Positions 41,347 to 53,671 of a DNA stretch of 64,000 bases are shown in pieces. Origin of the DNA: Cristatella mucedo (lineage: Eukaryota; Bryozoa; Phylactolaemata; Cristatellidae). The notes under the pieces were generated by a model that saw only the letters and a program-made list of their open reading frames with translations, was not told where the DNA came from and searched no databases. The translations under genes and the position numbers were made by a program. The DNA lies in NCBI GenBank assembly GCA_009760855.2, contig WPIO01000083.1, positions 310,001 to 374,000 on the forward strand. Reading direction: 5' to 3'. Position 1 is the first letter of the stretch. The number at the start of each line of letters is the position of its first letter.

Positions 41347-42409
41347 AAAGAGTGTGGGGTCGAACCGAGGTGACGCGCTCGCTGACTGAGCGACGCAATA
41401 CTACGCTGTTTGAGTGCTGCATCGGCCTGAATGCGAATTCTGAGCACTCTAGCTGGAGTCTCGCAAAGACGCATAGTATCTCTTACAGCGAGCCTACTTA
41501 ATTCTCGGCGCTTCCATGGGTTGCCGTTTTCGAAAGCGGCCGCTGCTTGAAGGAGACACAGTGGCGGCTGAGACGGCACTATGCGTCGAAGAGTTCGGCG
41601 ATTTGTGGCCGCGAACGACAAAAGCTGGTTTCGGGCTATAACGATAGCGACCGCTTTCGAATACCGCCTAGGAAAGGGGCGGCCGTCCGCATTCAGCGAT
41701 CGGGCACGATGACGTCACGGTGGCCGCTAGCGACTTTCGCGAACGGTATTCGTCGGTTAGTAAGATAGGTCTGCCCGCCGTCGCAGCATTATCGAAAGTA
41801 AGACAAGACTCTCGAGCCGGTGCCGGCGCCTGCACCTATGACACAGCAGCAGTGCCAGCGTACAGCTGGCTGAGATACGAAGAGTGCCGACCGACGCCCC
41901 TGGATTTCCGGTCGCTCCGGTCCACTGGCCGCCGCCATCGCAGGCGGTCGAGACTTCTCACCGGAACTGCACCGCGAGTCGACTGTTTGCCCGCGCAGAG
42001 TCAGTGTTGATGGAGAACGGCTTGGGGGGGGGGCTAAATGTCACGGACTCGGCGACGCTCATTTCCGAACTCTGGCCGCGTGCTGACACGGGGGGGGGGG
42101 CTGAACCCTCAAGTCCACCTCCTTTCTCAGGGAGAGAGACTACCATTGACAGAGAAAGAACGCAAATCAACGCTCGCGACAAATCGGCGATGATCTGCAC
42201 GAGCGAAGTAATCTGTACGATCAAGGATCTTTTCCGGCGATTTCGCCGAACGTGCGCCGCCACCGGTCCGCCCCGCCCCTTCCTCAGCGCCCCGTAGAGA
42301 GCACCTTGTACTGTGCGATTGCCTGCTGATATTGCAGTAAGCAAATGGATTCGAGGCCGTCTGCACGGCGGGTAGCCGCTACAATTTGAGAGAGCCTTTA
42401 ACTGAGCTA

Positions 42410-42435
42410 CGACGCTCGGTGCTTACCGAGCGTCG
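42410..42435. other. Perfect 11-bp stem-loop
   Basis: 'cgacgctcggt' (42410-42420), loop GCTT, and its exact complement (42425-42435). The minus strand next to it reads 'cgtagctcagttaaaggctc', a tRNA-like A box, so the hairpin may be part of an inverted SINE-head remnant. Confidence 0.8.
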
Positions 42436-43073
42436 AGGCCAAGCTCACCTCGCTGCCGGCTCGGTATGCGGTGCCGAGTTCGGCAGTCGCGCGCTCTGGC
42501 GTTTGCGCAGCAGCGTGGCTCCCCAATTGGGTGGATGCCGACAAGCCTCTTCCGTCGGCCGTCAAAACTTGCCAGCTCGTTTGACCAACAAGAACTCCGA
42601 TGAGTCCCCACGCTGAAGGCTGGTTTGAGTAGGCTAAGTGACTCTTCGGAGCCGATCCGGATTACTTGGGTGCCAAGCTGCTGCCGCTGCCGCCGAGCTC
42701 CTCGGAGCGCTGGCTGACAGAGATAGCTGGCCACAGACCAGTCGCTGCACCGCTGCCCCAGGACGCCCGGCCCACGTCAGAGCTCCTGAATCTGGACGCT
42801 TTCGCCAACGAGCAACGGCAACGCCGGGGCAGCCAGTCTGAGCCGCGTCCGCTGTCGATTTGGAAAGGCAGAGTCAGTGTTCGACTGGTAATCGACCCGT
42901 TGGCCTCCGTACGGCGTGTGCGGCCTCCGCACGGTGCACAACAATTCGACGCCGACGACGCGCATGCGCCGCTGACTGACAGATTGTAGAAACGACCACA
43001 GCGCTCGGTAGACGAGGAGCGTTGGCAATGCTGGGCGAAAGAGGAAGGCGCTCGCCGAGCTTTCAAAGAGCGC

Positions 43074-43108
43074 CGAGCTCGATCGAGGCCCGGAAGCGGG
43101 CGGCGATC
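43074..43108. repeat. 35-bp direct repeat, copy 1
   Basis: Starts 'cgagctcgatcgaggcccgg'. Matches 43146-43180 at 34 of 35 bases; the period is 72 bases. The intervening sequence is rich in GATC words. Confidence 0.95.
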
Positions 43109-43145
43109 TCGATCAGCGATCTTGATCAGCAATCTCGCCCTGGCG

Positions 43146-43180
43146 CGAGCTCGATCGAGGCCCGGAAGCGGGCAGCGATC
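43146..43180. repeat. 35-bp direct repeat, copy 2
   Basis: Second copy of the repeat at 43074-43108, with one substitution (G to A near its end). Confidence 0.95.
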
Positions 43181-44436
43181 AGCTGGTTGAGCGGCGGCTA
43201 TCGACGCCTTACGGAAATACGAGCGCTCACCGAGAGGATTTTGACACATAGCGAAGTAGGGCAGGGTTGGGCGCGTCGTGGAGGCTCAGCGAATCGGTTC
43301 CGGCCACAGCCGGTCGATGATCGTGGCGTTCGCCGACGATCGTCGATCGCGAGTGCTGAACGGTGGGAAAAGACGGAGCCGCCATGCAGGTCCGAACCAA
43401 TGGCTGCGGCCGCGCCTTTTCCGCTCGGCGGGTGGCCCGCGGCCTTGCCCTTGCGCTGCTCTGGCCCCCCACAGTGCCAGCATGTCGAAGATGCGGGAGG
43501 CATGAGTAAACCGCAGCCGTGCAGCTCGTAGCCACGTAGTCACGTGGCGGCGCATGCGAAGTGATGTTCGCGTTGCGACCCAGACCGTCCAATTGAACGC
43601 TGCATGTCCAGCTGAAGTGCCGCCCCTCAGCGAGGACGGAGATGCAACTGATGAAAGCGAGAAGCTGACCCAATTTACGCCCGCATCAAACAGCGACCGT
43701 TTAAAAAAAAGCGGGCTCGTGGCCGGCGTGCTGGCCACAGTGTGTCCTCTGTGGGTATTCGAGTGCGATTTTGCAAGCGATAGATCCGCTGGTGCGGCTC
43801 CCATGCCACTAGCCGAAGAAAAGCCGAAGCTCGCTGTGATTGCTTGCCGGATAGCTGGCGCGTGATTGCTAGCCGGAACGAGCTGTTGACAGAATGGCGT
43901 AGGCCGGCATAAACATTTGCCGGCGATTCTCGAAAAGGCCGCGGCAAAGAGCGGTTAACGCAGCACGCACGAGCGAGCCACGCTGCGTTCGCCGCCGCCG
44001 AAGGCGCTGGGCAATCTGCAAGGGCCAGCACTCATTAGCCGCCCTACTTCTCGAGTGTGTTCACATCGTAAACACTGTAAATTGGTGCTCTGCGAAAGCC
44101 ACGGCTGCCAGGCCGCCGGCCGAGACGCGGCCTGGCGAACACGTCGCTGCTGCAGCATACGATTCGCATACGAACCGCTGCCGGCTATCACTGCCGGCCG
44201 CTCTCTAAACGACGGGCAGTCAACGGTGCGGTAGTCGCTGTTTGACTGAGCTTTCGAGAGCGGTTCTTGGCGGCAGCGCCGGGCGAGGCCATCATAATCT
44301 GAGGATGCAGGACAGCCACCGGAGCAGAGGCGGATCGGGGGTAGCGTGGCGTCTCCGACGGGTAAGGCGCAACCGAGCTCGGCTGTCCAAGTAGAACGAG
44401 CTGGCATGCAAGCGCCGGTGGGCGCAGCCTCGAGAG

Positions 44437-44795
<359 letters not shown>

Positions 44796-44799
<4 letters not shown>

Positions 44800-45114
44800 C
44801 ATGAGTTATTTTAATCGTGGGGGGGGGGAATCCGGGCTCATTATTTAATGCCAAGTCAGGTGCCCAAAAAAAGCGAATACTTCAGGATTTGTTTTTCTGC
44901 TTCTCGTGATGTCAGCTGACCGCATTGCTATAACTAGTTACTGGCGGCGGTCGTTGGGGTCAGCTATACTTCTCACCGCAGCAGAAAATAAGTTAGAGAT
45001 CGACAATCGTGCGTACAACTACCCAGTCCCGGGCACCCGCGGGAGCGCGATACGTGCCTCCGGACAGTCCACTACTCTCACGCCAACAGACTGTCCGCCC
45101 CTTTGCTGTCCACC
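44796..45114. other. Unassigned sequence
   Basis: No feature other than a poly-G run at 44820-44829 could be supported. Confidence 0.4.
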
Positions 45115-45285
45115 AGGTAGCTCCTGGATCTTAGCTCATGAGTAAGGTGATCGTTCTTCATGACCGAATTTGTTGTTTCGAGTCTTGCAGTGGTCGATCC
45201 TTCTTTATTGACACATGCAAGCTGAGGTGATAGCCGATAAGGTTCTTCTGCAGCTTTATAAATGTAAATCAGCTATACCATTTTA
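45115..45285 (+). mobile_element. SINE family A, diverged
   Basis: 'cctggatcttagctcatgag' with 'taaggtgatcgttcttcatg' (head), 'gtttcgagtcttgcagtgg' (B-box region), body 'gcaagctgaggtgatagccg' and tail 'ctttataaatgtaaatcagc'. Confidence 0.75.
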
Positions 45286-45414
45286 CTTGCATGGCCCGGC
45301 ACATTTAAAGGAATAAACTACGTACGCCTCAATGAGCGAGCTTTCACCAAGCAAGATGTGCGGGAGCTCGGAGCCACTGGCACGTGAGGCCCAAGTGGTC
45401 ATACTTGCTTTACT

Positions 45415-45482
45415 GTACATACAGCATGCCTAGAAAGAAATTAAGTTATCTGAACGCGCTGTGCAAATGTATAATTATTATC
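45415..45482 (+). repeat. LINE A / SINE B 3' tail fragment
   Basis: 'catgcctagaaagaaattaa' followed by 'gttatctgaacgcgctgtgc' and 'aaatgtataattatta'. Only the tail is recognisable. Confidence 0.65.
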
Positions 45483-45520
45483 CATGATTGAGAGATGAAT
45501 CTGGGTTTAAAGGTCGCCTA

Positions 45521-45551
<31 letters not shown>

Positions 45552-45640
45552 ACCGAGATGAGTGAGTAAGAGAGAGATTGAGCAATAGAGGAAAGAGCAA
45601 GAGGGCGAGCAAAGAGAGGGATGAGAGAGAGAGAGAAAGA
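45521..45640. repeat. (GA)n-rich interval
   Basis: A GA run at 45521-45548, then purine-rich sequence with more GA to 45640. Confidence 0.9.
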
Positions 45641-45873
45641 GAGGGGGACAGCAAGGCGGGAAGAGAGTGGCCCTGCCGCAAGTGCAGCCTTCAAAGAAGA
45701 AGAGAGAAAAGTGCGTGGAAAAGCAAGAAAACCGAACAGCTGAGGCTGCCCGTCCTAGGCGATTACCAGTTCATACGTTTCACTTTCTGCCATGATGAAA
45801 CCGGCATAAAGAAAAGCATTGCACACGCCCAAGTCCAAACGATAGCTCGCCCGATATTGCGGGGAACCGTATT

Positions 45874-45876
<3 letters not shown>

Positions 45877-45925
<49 letters not shown>
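45877..45925. repeat. (GA)n at a LINE 5' junction
   Basis: A pure GA run directly abuts the 5'-truncated LINE A copy that starts at 45926. Confidence 0.95.
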
Positions 45926-45927
<2 letters not shown>

Positions 45928-47030
45928 TTTTACTTCTATGCAGATGACACTCAGTTGTACCTTTGCTTTGATCCCTCCCAGCCCTTCTGCACCTCGAATT
46001 CTCTCAGCTTCCTTGCTGCATGTATTGATGACATCCGCACATGGATAACAGCAACATTTCTTAAATTGAATGATGATAAAACCAACTTACTAGTTATGGG
46101 CAAACCAAGTGTGATTCAAAAATTGGAAAGTGTAACGCTCACAATCAACTATACCAGCATATCTACTGTTAAGTCTGCACGAAATCTAGGTGGGATGTTC
46201 CAGAGTGACTTTTTATTAGATGACCACATAAGTTCCATAGTCAATTTTTCCTACTTTTAGATGTATAATATTCCTAAAATTCGGGCTTGTTTAGGCAGGG
46301 ATACCACCTCTAAATAGGTTCATGCATTTGTGATATCCCGTCTCGACTTCTGTAACTCACTGCTTGCTGTTCTACCGGTCTGTGCAATCAGGCACTTACA
46401 GCTGGTCCAAAACTCTGCAGCTAGGCTTGTCTGTTGTGAGCGTTGTTGTTGCTACAACACACCACTTCTCGCCAACCTGCATTGGCTACCAGTCAAGTAG
46501 CACATCGACTTCAAGGTTTTGTCACTCACTTTTAGGTCCCTTTTAATCTTTAGCTCTAGCCTACCTATTGGATCCACTCCACCACCAGGCTAAGTAAATT
46601 ACTACTGGCTTTTTGGAATCTAATCGTTCAGCTATATCTCGAACGAACCTCAAATCCCTTGGAGGCCGTGCCTTTTCTTTGTATTTCTCCCAAAGCCTGG
46701 AGCTCACTTCCGACTTGGGTCACGACATCTCCTGACTTGACCACATTAAAAAAGAAACTAAAAATGCATCTATTTATCACAGCATTTAATGGGTCCACGC
46801 GATTTGTCTGTTTTGTGCTTGTGTGTACAGACACACTGCATGGTTTCACTAACCATATTGCATGCTGACCCTATGCTTGGCACCCTTAACCATTTTATGC
46901 TTGTTGTCATTGATAATGCTACCGCTAGCCATCCGATCGTGCTTCCTTTGCAGAAAACGTAAAGTGCCTAGAAAGAGATTGAGTTCTCTGAGGGTGCTAT
47001 TTCAAATGTATTATTAACATCATTACAACC
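45926..47030 (+). mobile_element. LINE A, 5'-truncated, youngest-looking copy
   Basis: Opens within the catalytic motif: 'FYADDTQLYLCFDPSQP', 'CIDDIRTWITATFLKLNDDK', 'TNLLVMGKPS' and 'SARNLGGMFQSDFLLDDHIS' in one frame to TAG 46258. Further frames follow: 'LQLVQNSAARLVC'-type words, 'LHWLPVK', 'LKSLGGRAFS' and 'APKAWSSLPT'-type segments, then UTR, 'agtgcctagaaagagattga' and a short TTATT tail at about 47015. Its first 110 codons are intact, making it less decayed than the other copies. Encodes the RT palm end, thumb and C-terminus only. Confidence 0.95.
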
Positions 47031-47267
47031 ATATATATTGTAAGAATCTTAGCTTGTTTTTGTGTTAGTTATCTTCTCACTAAAATGACAGAAAGAGAGG
47101 TTGAGAAATGCTGTAAAGCATCTAGTGTGACATTCTATACCTCAAAATATTTTTCTAACAAATTAAAACGAGATATTGTTGCACTAAAGTGGCCCATCTC
47201 TGCACAAGTCATAGCTTCATAAGCTATACACGTGACATGAGCTGAGCCTGTTTGCTTTGTGTCTTAA

Positions 47268-47470
47268 TTATAATAATATTACATTTGTATAGCGCCCTCA
47301 GCTCTTTCTAGGCAGTTTACGAGATGCTGTAAGGAAAGCATGACGAAATGATTAGTAGTAACCTTCACAATATCATCAAGCTTAACATTGTTAGATCTGA
47401 CATGTACAGGGTTAACATGTAGACATGGTTAGTAGCAGCAAACACAGTGTCAGATGCATAACCAAGTCCT
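47268..47470 (-). mobile_element. LINE A 3' UTR fragment
   Basis: The plus strand starts 'gtatagcgccctcagctctt' (inverted tail) and continues with 'tctaggcagtttacgagatg' and the UTR words 'ggttagtagcagcaaacaca' and 'gtgtcagatgcataa'. Confidence 0.85.
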
Positions 47471-47508
47471 AACATGTACACGGTATCTGTCGCAGGTTTG
47501 CGAAGGGC

Positions 47509-47690
47509 GGAACCAGAATCTTTCACCTAGGGAGGCAAGACCTGCATAATTTCTATGTAGGAGAAGCTAACCCGCAACATTTTCATGTAGGCGAGGCTAG
47601 ACTTGCAACTGATTAAAATTACAGGGCAAAATCATGGTTTTTATTCGACACGAACTCAGCGGTTGCTCTTCGAGTGGAACTAAGACGCGG
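47509..47690 (+). repeat. Dispersed repeat R2
   Basis: 'gcggaaccagaatctttcac', 'ctagggaggcaagacctgc', 'aacccgcaacattttcatgt', 'aggcgaggctagacttgcaa' and 'tttattcgacacgaactcag' align with 38596-38757. This copy carries an internal repeat of the ATGTAGG word. Confidence 0.75.
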
Positions 47691-48436
47691 TTTTGATGTT
47701 GGTGACTGTCGGTGGGCGTTGATAGCCGGTGTTGACCAATGGGGAGACTAAAGCAAAATTTGCATTATAACTACTAATGACGAAACGCCCACTCGTAGAT
47801 AAAAATAGAAAATTGAATTGAATGTAAATTGAATTGTAAGTCATCATAATTTTAAAGTAAGTCCGTCCATCTACACTTTCCTTAAGTGGAAGTCGCTGCT
47901 GATTTGCTAGCCATCGCAGATCAAGGGGAAAACAGCCCGCTAAATTAAATCATTTAATGCGCTCTCATCGTTGAAAATCATATTTCATTTAAAAAAGACC
48001 TACAGCGAGAAGTTATCGGAAACGTTAGCAAACTTTGATGGAAATGAACTCAAAGCGAAAGAAAACGAAGTGACTATCTGCAGAACTATCGCAGACAACA
48101 AAGAGAAAACAATAATGGAGTAAGTCATTCAGCGGCGCACTTCCACGAAACCAAAGGAAATCGTGACTTTCGTCGAACTCAATATAAGAAAAATACTGAA
48201 AAAAGAGCCTAGTAGTGTCGTTATTGTAAAGTTATTACAAGCTTAGGAGTGTCGTGATAATCAAATTTATTATTATCTAACCGAGACATTTTTCATCGGT
48301 TGCTAGATTAAGAAAGAGTTGGAATATCTTCGGTCCGCAGAGCGGGCTTACCAGCTAGGTCGGCTAGCGGTCAGCTAGCTAGGCACGCAGGACCGTCTGT
48401 CGAAGGAAATTTTGAGTTCTGCGCTATTTTTCACGA
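47691..48436. other. Unassigned AT-rich sequence
   Basis: No feature could be supported. Confidence 0.4.
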
Positions 48437-48640
48437 GTGTTTTCTAGTATGTACAGTATAAGGATTATCTCATTCGCCAATACAGATTTGATGGGTATCA
48501 TTCATCAAGTGAACAGTAGAGAAAAAACTAAGGTGTCAGAAAAGGTTGACTGGCGGAAAGCAAGTGCTACAAGCGGCATTGGCAGTGCAACTGAGTTGTC
48601 TTCGGTGGGCAAGAGTTCTGAAAGAGATCTGCAAGAGTAG
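48437..48640 (+). CDS. Small hypothetical ORF
   Basis: A plus-strand frame that reads 'MYSIRIISFANTDLMGIIHQ' from an ATG at about 48449 and ends with a hydrophilic Ser/Lys/Glu-rich half ('SEKVDWRKASATSGIG') at TAG 48638-48640. Composition is protein-like, but there is no known motif, splice signal or repeat relation. Low confidence. Confidence 0.2.
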   Translation: MFSSMYSIRIISFANTDLMGIIHQVNSREKTKVSEKVDWRKASATSGIGSATELSSVGKSSERDLQE

Positions 48641-49700
48641 AGTATCAGTAAGCAACGGTCAGTAAAAGGGACAACAATACAATGGATGGCCTATGTATCC
48701 TCTCGTTAAGACCCAGCGGAGCGAGGTCCACGCTCACGCTGCCCTCACGGCGCCAGCGTGAGGCATAGAGGACCTCAGTCAAGGAGGACGAGCTTTGAAG
48801 GTCAAAACGTCTGAGGGATCACTTTTTTCAGGTGCACGTGCGGTTCTATCCTATTCTGGCCAATACTCCAGCATTGGTGACCAGAAACGTAGCGTCCGCA
48901 TCCGCCGTGCATGTGGCCGCATCAACGTACGATGGTGCAGAGGCTTGAGATGGAGTTTGCAGCGCTGCCACGACTCACTCTCAACGGTCCGGCCCTGTTA
49001 GCGCGAGCGCTGAGCTGGAAATGCGAGCAGCTAGCATTCAGCCGTAATTGCAGCAACAGAGAAAATACACGCTGGTCGGCACTGCGAGTGATATTTTGAA
49101 CGACGAGCGAAAAACCAGACGGCAATCGTCAATGATCGTCAGAGCTTCCGCGCTCTGCTACAGTTTGACGACGGGCTGACTCGTGATGTGTAGCTCTGGT
49201 TACCTAAAAAATCCATCTGCAAATCCATCTGGACATGCGGCATAGTCGTGCGGTCGCTGAGGAAATTTAGCCGAGGATCCCTCGACAATCCCTCGAGACT
49301 CGAGGCTTCGCGACGTGCTCACAGCTGCTTTCATGGCTGCTACAGCTGCGACCTCTGCCTGCAGGTTTTCTCGGTTAAATCGCGGAAGCCGACTGCCCGT
49401 ACATGGGTATAGTGTAGTTGGTTTCGAAGGCTCGACGAGTCTTCCTAGCATTCAAAGCTCCACTGTCTGTGGTGTGTCTGTTTAGGAATGAGCAGCCCGA
49501 GATTGGCTGAGTGAGGCAGCGTCGTCGCGACAGTCGTCTCTCCGCGAGCCTGTGCATCCCGTTTCTGTAAGCGACAAAGCAGCCGCTAGTGCGGCAGTAA
49601 GGAGCCGCCGCCTTGGCGGCGCTTATAGGCTGAGAGCGGAGCGTGCCTTTAATGGCGGGGGTCGGATTTATTGTGGAGATTAGCGGCCGCACATCCTTCC
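48641..49700. other. Unassigned sequence
   Basis: No feature could be supported. Composition becomes GC-richer after 48700. Confidence 0.4.
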
Positions 49701-50340
49701 AGATAGTCTCTTACTAATGCAAACGCCGCTATCGGAATCTGAAACAATCGGAACCTGAGCCGAAGTTCTCAAGCTGACGCCGCCGAACAATTTCCTTTCG
49801 TAGCTAGCGCGGCGGCGCGTTGACTAGTTTCTTCGTCACACCTCAGAACTCGGGACCGGCGACTGAGTTACCGCCGCGACTGAGTTGCTGCGGCACCCAA
49901 CGCGTTGCCTTCGCGGAGCGAATCCGCAGATTTTCTCCCTTTGGAATCCGGCTTTCCGGCTTCCTTAGTCTTCCTTTCCGGCGATAGTCGGTCAGAGCTC
50001 ACGTGTCTGAGCTGTCGATCTAGCAGTTCTACTCAGTCAGTAGCCTCAGCGATTTGAATGGCGGCGCGAACGTCGTCCTTTCTTGCAAACGTCGAGTAGC
50101 GTCGAGTAGCTGATGCATCACTCTGACGAACGCCAGCGCACCAGACCGAGTGCGAAGAGAAGCGTCGACGTAGGGGGTGGCCGACAGCGTGAGGCGCCGG
50201 AATCTGCGGGAGTGCGGGTGGCGGCGCGATGTGAGGCTTCCGCCCACCTTCCGCTTTCGAGAGGCTTCAGTGGGCATCTGTATGAAGGCTACGCCTTCAG
50301 ATACGCATGTACAGCCTCCTATATTAAGCGTCTCAATATG
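49701..50340. promoter_or_regulatory. CpG-enriched interval
   Basis: Short CpG-rich stretch with no defensible exon. Confidence 0.35.
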
Positions 50341-50429
50341 TAACTGAGCAAAGCCACTAGAACTACGTGGTTAGTACACCCTGAGCAGTCGCTAGTGAAC
50401 TTGAGACGGCTTTTGGTGCCCAATATCGG

Positions 50430-50485
50430 GGTGGGGGACAATCAATAGCGGGGGGGGGGGTGGGGAATGGGGGACTATCAATAGA
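50430..50485 (+). repeat. G-rich tandem duplication
   Basis: 'gggggacaatcaatagcg' and 'gggggactatcaatagag' are near-identical units separated by a run of ten G and GTGGGGAATG. The plus strand fits a G-quadruplex pattern. Confidence 0.8.
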
Positions 50486-52980
50486 GCGCATTCTCTTGCA
50501 GCAGTGTAGGAGTGAGAAGTTAAGGTAGCCTAGCCTCGCTAAAACAGCAGGACAGTTTGATGAAGTTGATGAAGTAGCGAGAAATCAATAAACGATGCGG
50601 CGATACTGGTACCACTTTGCATCGCGGTTCAGCCATTTTGATGTCGGTTCATACCTTTCCTGAAACGTGCTGACTCGCTGCACCTGCTCGCGCCGTCGTA
50701 ATATTTGTGCATGCTTAAGGGGAATAACAGAAAGCAAGTGTATGACCCAAGTTATTGAATGCAATTTGTTTTACGGTAAAAACAGATATTCAACCGTAGC
50801 TACTGAGACTGTAGAAGGGTGATTCACTGTAAGTTCCTGTGTCTACTAAGCCATATTTACCTGTACACTACTTGCCTGCATATTGCTTTTAAACTGGTCT
50901 CGTCTTTCCTACCGAGGCTCAGATTTTCCTTAGCCATTGTAAAGCTTTGCGCATAGACTTGAATTTTATCACTTGAAGCTTGCCTTTTTGTATAATGTTT
51001 TATCACCATGTTCGCTTGCCTTTATTATAGGGCGTCTTGTAATGTTCGCGATAGTTATAGCACTCAGAAAGAAGCTGAAAAACTACCTGCCCTACACAGC
51101 CACAGGCTGAAACAACAACATATATACATGCGGGGAAACATTAACATACTTTTGAATAGCACCCTGTGTATGTGTCTTCCCCCAACTGTGCTCCGCTTGC
51201 CTGGGCACGACTGAGTGAGTGTTGGCAACCGGGGTCCCAATAGCTAGCGCCCGCGAGTTTTCGTGCTTCTGCACGCTCGTCCTATCGTTGCAGTTGTGTC
51301 TCTTGGGTTGCTGTGCAAAAAGACTTTCATTGATGTTGAAGCTTAATGCAGGCAATCGTTTGTATGTTGCTCATCGGATGTGAATTGGGCTTCCCAACTC
51401 GGGCTTTGCAGCGGACAATAGATAATTGTCTACCATAGGGCTAATGGCCCCTTTTGTACTGCACGGTGCGTACACCTAATCGCTGATCCGAGGCTCCGTT
51501 TTTGAACGTTTTCGCGGGCGTAGTGAAATTGCATCCACTCTATGCTCTAACATATAGCGTGTCAAATGTGGCAGATGCCCATGGACAAAGTCGAGGCCAC
51601 TTGACTTTTATATGGCCCTTGCGGATGAAGTTATTTCACTTACTTGAGTGCCCCGGAAATGGGTGCTATTGCCTTCAAGAGTTGCTTTTGAATTTTCACC
51701 GCTTCTAGCCCCCCTGCGGGTGCGTAGTTTGCATCATGGCCTGATTGTACAGCTGCTAACTGTTGCCTCGAGTAGTATCCCAGTAGCTCCGTGTCTGTTG
51801 AAACCGATTACTTCCTTTGTGCTTGCACAATCGGATCCGATTTTCGAAATTTGATCCAATTTTGTGGAGAAAGAATTGTTATTGTCTCTCTGCAGAGTTT
51901 ATTTGCTCGTTCGTCGGCACTGGGCTCATGGGCCAAACCAGCGCGGCGAAGGCTGCCTCGCCAATTTTGTATTTCTGTCCTGTTGTAATCCATCATGCGA
52001 CCGCGACTACAAGCAGTGCCTACCCAGAGCTGAACATGCAAAGTATCGAGCTAAGACCGCCATTCAAAAGCTCAACTTACTACGCTTAGACCGTTTTGGA
52101 AGGCCACACTCGATGACTTTTAGGGTCGCTCGTGAATAGCATTCCTGGATAGTTACACGTACTGAATCGTACGCGGGTAAGTGGGAGACCCATCTGCGAG
52201 AAAACGTAACAGTTAACTGGAGCTGAAAGCAGGGAAAGCTGAGTGGAACAGATGCTTCTTTTACGGCAAATTTAATGATGTAAAGCCAATGCGAAAAGGG
52301 GGGTGACTGTAGCCAGAAGCTAATTACAGACTCTCGGTGGAAACGAACTGGAGGCGGACCGACCGCCGAAAGTTTTCAATATAGTGAGAGAGGCAGCCAG
52401 ACTGCTGGCGGCCAAGGAGCAGCGCCACGAGCGGAGAGCAGGAGGAGGAGGAGAAGCACGGAGCACGGAGCGAAGAGGAGATCGTATCGGTTTGGATGGC
52501 CTGAGCGATCAAAGCGAGCACTAGGCAGCCGTAGCGAGGATCCTTAAGTCGATTCGATGCTTGGCGTGGAGCTAGCGAAGCTCAGACAAGAGTGGTGCGA
52601 TGCGGTAGCTCCTCTGTTGATAGCAGACCAAACGCGAAGCCGAGTTTAGCATCAGTTGCAATCGATTAGGTGAGTAGGCCCGAAGTCCCGAATACAGGAA
52701 ATCCACACTAATTTAAACGCGATGGCGCAAACGCATGTACTGGCTTGATTGCAGTGCTCTAGTCGAAGCAGTACCTAATTTTGGCAACGTTCTGCAGTAG
52801 TCTATTCGAAGTAGTACCTAATTTTGCCAATTTTCTTCAGCTGGAAGTAAACCCACTTAACAGTGAGGCAATGTGCACTCTCACGCGACGCTGCTGCCTC
52901 GTTACAAAGTAATGCGTGCAAAGTAATGCCGCCGATGCAGCGTAGGTCCAAGTCCCTGATGGCTGCTGCCTTGACGTAAA
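50486..52980. other. Unassigned sequence
   Basis: About 2.5 kb with short frames only. A purine-rich stretch (52430-52480) encodes nothing convincing. No repeat family from elsewhere in the window matched. Confidence 0.4.
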
Positions 52981-53017
52981 ACACAGCTCAAGCACATTCA
53001 GCCCCGGCTCCACGCTC

Positions 53018-53075
53018 CTATAGCTGACCTTGACTCATGTAGCTGACCTTGGCATCTGTAGCTGACCTTGGCCGC
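53018..53075 (+). repeat. Short tandem repeat (TAGCTGACCTTG)
   Basis: Three copies of 'tagctgaccttg' with six-base variable spacers (18-base period), at 53020, 53038 and 53056. Confidence 0.85.
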
Positions 53076-53099
53076 CGATGCTGAAGCTCTTGAATGCCT

Positions 53100-53670
53100 C
53101 GGCACGACGTCTGAACCCAGGGCGGGAAAGGCGGCCGAGCCCGGTCTTGAGGTTGTCCAGGTTGAGGATGAAACTAGGCTTGCCCGTAGCTATTATGTCG
53201 GTCGTATCGTCGTAAATTAGGGAAAGTCTGTATCAGTCCAAGTGCGAATGTCGTCGATGCAGAGTTGAAAAGTATGATACGTGAGTCGGATGCAGAGCTA
53301 TGCTGAGAAGGGTCAGAGGACACACAGAGCCGATTGCGGTCGGCGTAAAAACTAAAATGAAAGCTGAGATTGTTTGTGGCGCTGACATCTGCCAGAGGTA
53401 GAGTGTAGATAGTGAAAAGAAGAGGACCTAAATGCCAGAGGGGAGAGTGAAAAAAAGTTACTTAAATATAAACGATCAATGGTAGGCTTTTTAATGAGTG
53501 GCCTGACAGCTACTGCTTTCAGAGATGAATGCAGGAACATATGGTCTGTGTATCATGTGAGACAAATTGAGCGATGAGTTCAATAGAGAAAGTCAAGGTG
53601 AAGGTGAAACAAATTGCTTCACAAAATCTGTCAATCGGATCAAACTTAGTAGAGTCAGATATGCAGATAG
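53100..53670 (-). mobile_element. LINE A-like RT fragment with internal deletion
   Basis: The minus strand reads 'DPIDRFCEAICFTF' (DLADRF region), 'LHSSLKAVAVRPLIKKPTI', then jumps to 'LGPLLFTIYTLPLADV', 'NLSFHFSFYAD', 'SSDPSQH' and 'CIDDIRTWTDTDF', then 'GKPSFILNL'. The segment between the PLIKKP block and the GPLLF block (most of the RT palm) is deleted. Frameshifts are present. Confidence 0.9.
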
Positions 53671-53671
53671 G

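Larger units (their letters stand above)
41344..44436. promoter_or_regulatory. CpG-rich island
   Basis: About 3 kb of CpG-rich sequence between two (CT)n tracts, with poly-G runs (42025-42034 and 42090-42100), a perfect hairpin at 42410 and a 35-bp direct repeat at 43074. No exon could be supported. Confidence 0.5.
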
